From positions 1 through 64,000 of the forward strand of contig DATMBG010000025.1 in the NCBI GenBank assembly GCA_035559535.1: a stretch of DNA of 64,000 bases, written 5' to 3'. Source of the stretch: Candidatus Limnocylindrales bacterium (GTDB lineage Bacteria > Moduliflexota > Moduliflexia > Moduliflexales > JAUQPW01). The notes under the pieces are model-generated. The model ran no database searches, was not told the DNA's origin, and was given only the letters and a program-made list of their open reading frames with translations. Positions 62,990-64,000 of the stretch are shown here, piece by piece. The translations under genes and the position numbers were made by a program. How positions within the stretch are numbered: position 1 is the first letter of the stretch; every line of letters starts with the position of its first letter.

Positions 62990-64000
62990 TAAAAAAATTT
63001 AACTGGCTGCTGATTATTCTCATGGGTTTGATAAGTTCGTCGTGGTTTGAAAATGGTAAAGCTGAAGAGGTAACCGATGCTCGCCTGCTCGAAGCCTATC
63101 AAGACAAAAAAAATTGGCGCCTCTATGGCCATGACTACTCCAACCAACGCTATAGCCCCCTTGACCAGATCAACGTAGAGAATGTCAAAAACCTGACTCC
63201 TCGATGGATCTTCCAAACAGGAAAGATCGGATCTTTTCAAACCAATCCTTTGGTGGTGGATGGGGTCATGTATGTAACCACCCCTTTTAATCATGTAGTC
63301 GCTTTGGATGCCAGGACGGGCAAACAGATTTGGCGGTATGAGCACAAGCTTCGTACGGAAAAGTTTTGTTGTGGACCGGCCAATCGAGGAGTGGCCGTGG
63401 GTTATGGAAAAGTATACATGGCGACCATCGACGCCCGGTTGATTGCCCTGGATCAAAGGACGGGACAGGTGGTATGGGATAGAGAAATCACGGATCCTGA
63501 AGCCGGAAAACGTGAGACGGTAGAGGCGGTACTGGGAGTTAAAGAATTTCAGGGAGGAACCGTTACCGGGGCTACTGGATATAGCTCCAATATGGCTCCC
63601 ATGATTTATAAGGGAAAGGTTATAGTAGGAACCATGGGGGTCGGCTATGGGTTGCACATGAACCTTAAAGAAGGAGACCAACAACTCCATACGGCGATTG
63701 GAATCTCCGGGGGAGAATATGGCTTGCGAGGTTTTCTGGCCGCTTACGATGCTCAAAGTGGAAAAGAAATCTGGAGATGGTATACCATTCCTGAGAAGGG
63801 TTGGGAAGGGGAATGGCGAACTACAACCCTGGAAGGAGAAGATCTCCATCGGGATATCGAAGCAGAAAAGGTTGCTTTTAAAAAATATTTCCAGACCTGG
63901 AAGGTAGGCGGTGGTTCCGTATGGTCGGCCTCTGCTTTGGATCCTGAGTTGGGCTTCCTTTATGTAGGAACCGGAAATCCTTCTCCTCAAATGGATGATT
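62986..64000 (+). CDS. PQQ-dependent alcohol dehydrogenase (partial, runs off the window)
   Basis: The first 338 codons are present and there is no stop before the edge. A signal peptide (FNWLLIILMGLISSSWF) is followed by the quinoprotein start WRLYGHDYSNQRYSPLDQIN, a beta-propeller unit YVTTPFNHVVALDARTGKQI and the vicinal Cys pair EKFCCGPANRGVAV characteristic of methanol/ethanol dehydrogenases. PQQ-type propeller blades such as LIALDQRTGQVVWD follow. It oxidises an alcohol in the periplasm with PQQ and Ca or a lanthanide. AAGGAGG lies within hyuB, upstream of the overlapping ATG. The metal-site Asp that separates lanthanide from Ca types lies beyond the visible part or was not resolved. 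Confidence 0.93.
   Translation, partial: MIKKFNWLLIILMGLISSSWFENGKAEEVTDARLLEAYQDKKNWRLYGHDYSNQRYSPLDQINVENVKNLTPRWIFQTGKIGSFQTNPLVVDGVMYVTTPFNHVVALDARTGKQIWRYEHKLRTEKFCCGPANRGVAVGYGKVYMATIDARLIALDQRTGQVVWDREITDPEAGKRETVEAVLGVKEFQGGTVTGATGYSSNMAPMIYKGKVIVGTMGVGYGLHMNLKEGDQQLHTAIGISGGEYGLRGFLAAYDAQSGKEIWRWYTIPEKGWEGEWRTTTLEGEDLHRDIEAEKVAFKKYFQTWKVGGGSVWSASALDPELGFLYVGTGNPSPQMDD

Noticed and set aside
62869-63990. Long open frame on the minus strand (373 codons)
   Set aside because: It lies opposite the clear PQQ dehydrogenase and the end of hyuB, both with family motifs and good ribosome sites. The minus-strand translation shows no domain and is low in plausibility.

Overview
The window reads as chromosome of an uncultured Gram-negative bacterium. 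An outer-membrane beta-barrel protein, a SPOR-domain protein, two HtrA-type proteases, a periplasmic PQQ dehydrogenase and a class A RNase P RNA all point that way. Base composition looks balanced to slightly AT-rich. Intergenic DNA carries many short hairpin-rich repeats. No rRNA or tRNA fixes the taxonomy. The mix (LivFGMH transport, hydantoinase A/B, PQQ dehydrogenase, split carbon-metabolism genes) would fit lineages such as NC10/Methylomirabilota, Tectomicrobia or deltaproteobacteria-like groups, but this is inference only.

1-24.3 kb is mostly envelope and glycan biology, largely on the minus strand. An HtrA-like protease is followed by a Wzx-type flippase. Next comes a tightly overlapping four-gene operon (two CapK/PaaK-like adenylate-forming proteins, a methyltransferase and a Glu/Leu/Phe/Val-type dehydrogenase). 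Two GT2 glycosyltransferases, a GT39-like membrane glycosyltransferase and a membrane-tailed FAD oxidoreductase follow. A DMT exporter, a LivFGMH branched-chain amino acid-type ABC transporter with no visible binding protein, a heparinase II/III protein, a HEAT-repeat protein and an outer-membrane barrel complete the block.

24.4-36 kb holds rnpB, an SRPBCC/DUF5939/class III adenylate cyclase, a 55-codon DUF1328 membrane protein, an exported hypothetical protein, a degenerate receiver, a group 2 sigma factor with a hairpin leader, a membrane hydrolase-like protein, a phosphotransferase and a radical SAM protein. It ends with a DNA polymerase I lacking the 5'-nuclease domain, which sits directly ahead of accA.

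36.4-55 kb is housekeeping: rpiB-glk and fumC-pgi (sugar phosphate and TCA metabolism), Hsp20, DegQ, an ArsN2-like acetyltransferase, uvrC, a SPOR protein, argS, a Kef-type antiporter coupled to a tiny zinc-ribbon protein, msrB, and a YbaK-like deacylase.

55-64 kb contains ThuA, hydantoinase A, hydantoinase B and a PQQ dehydrogenase that runs off the window edge. hyuA and hyuB, normally neighbours, are split by about 3.3 kb. That DNA carries a GT39 gene, a coiled-coil nuclease-like gene built from 42-bp repeats, and broken remains of a nucleotidyltransferase/HEPN toxin-antitoxin module.

Repeat families stand out: a MITE-like element with GTTTACTTA termini (two copies), a C/G-rich hairpin family seen near 13.4 and 36 kb, heptad TCAGAAG/TCAGGAG repeats, a 134-bp nested palindrome before degQ, and a G-quadruplex-prone minisatellite facing its own inverted copy. 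The strongest leads are the CapK/CapK/methyltransferase/dehydrogenase operon, the interrupted hyu-PQQ locus, and the exonuclease-polymerase gene.
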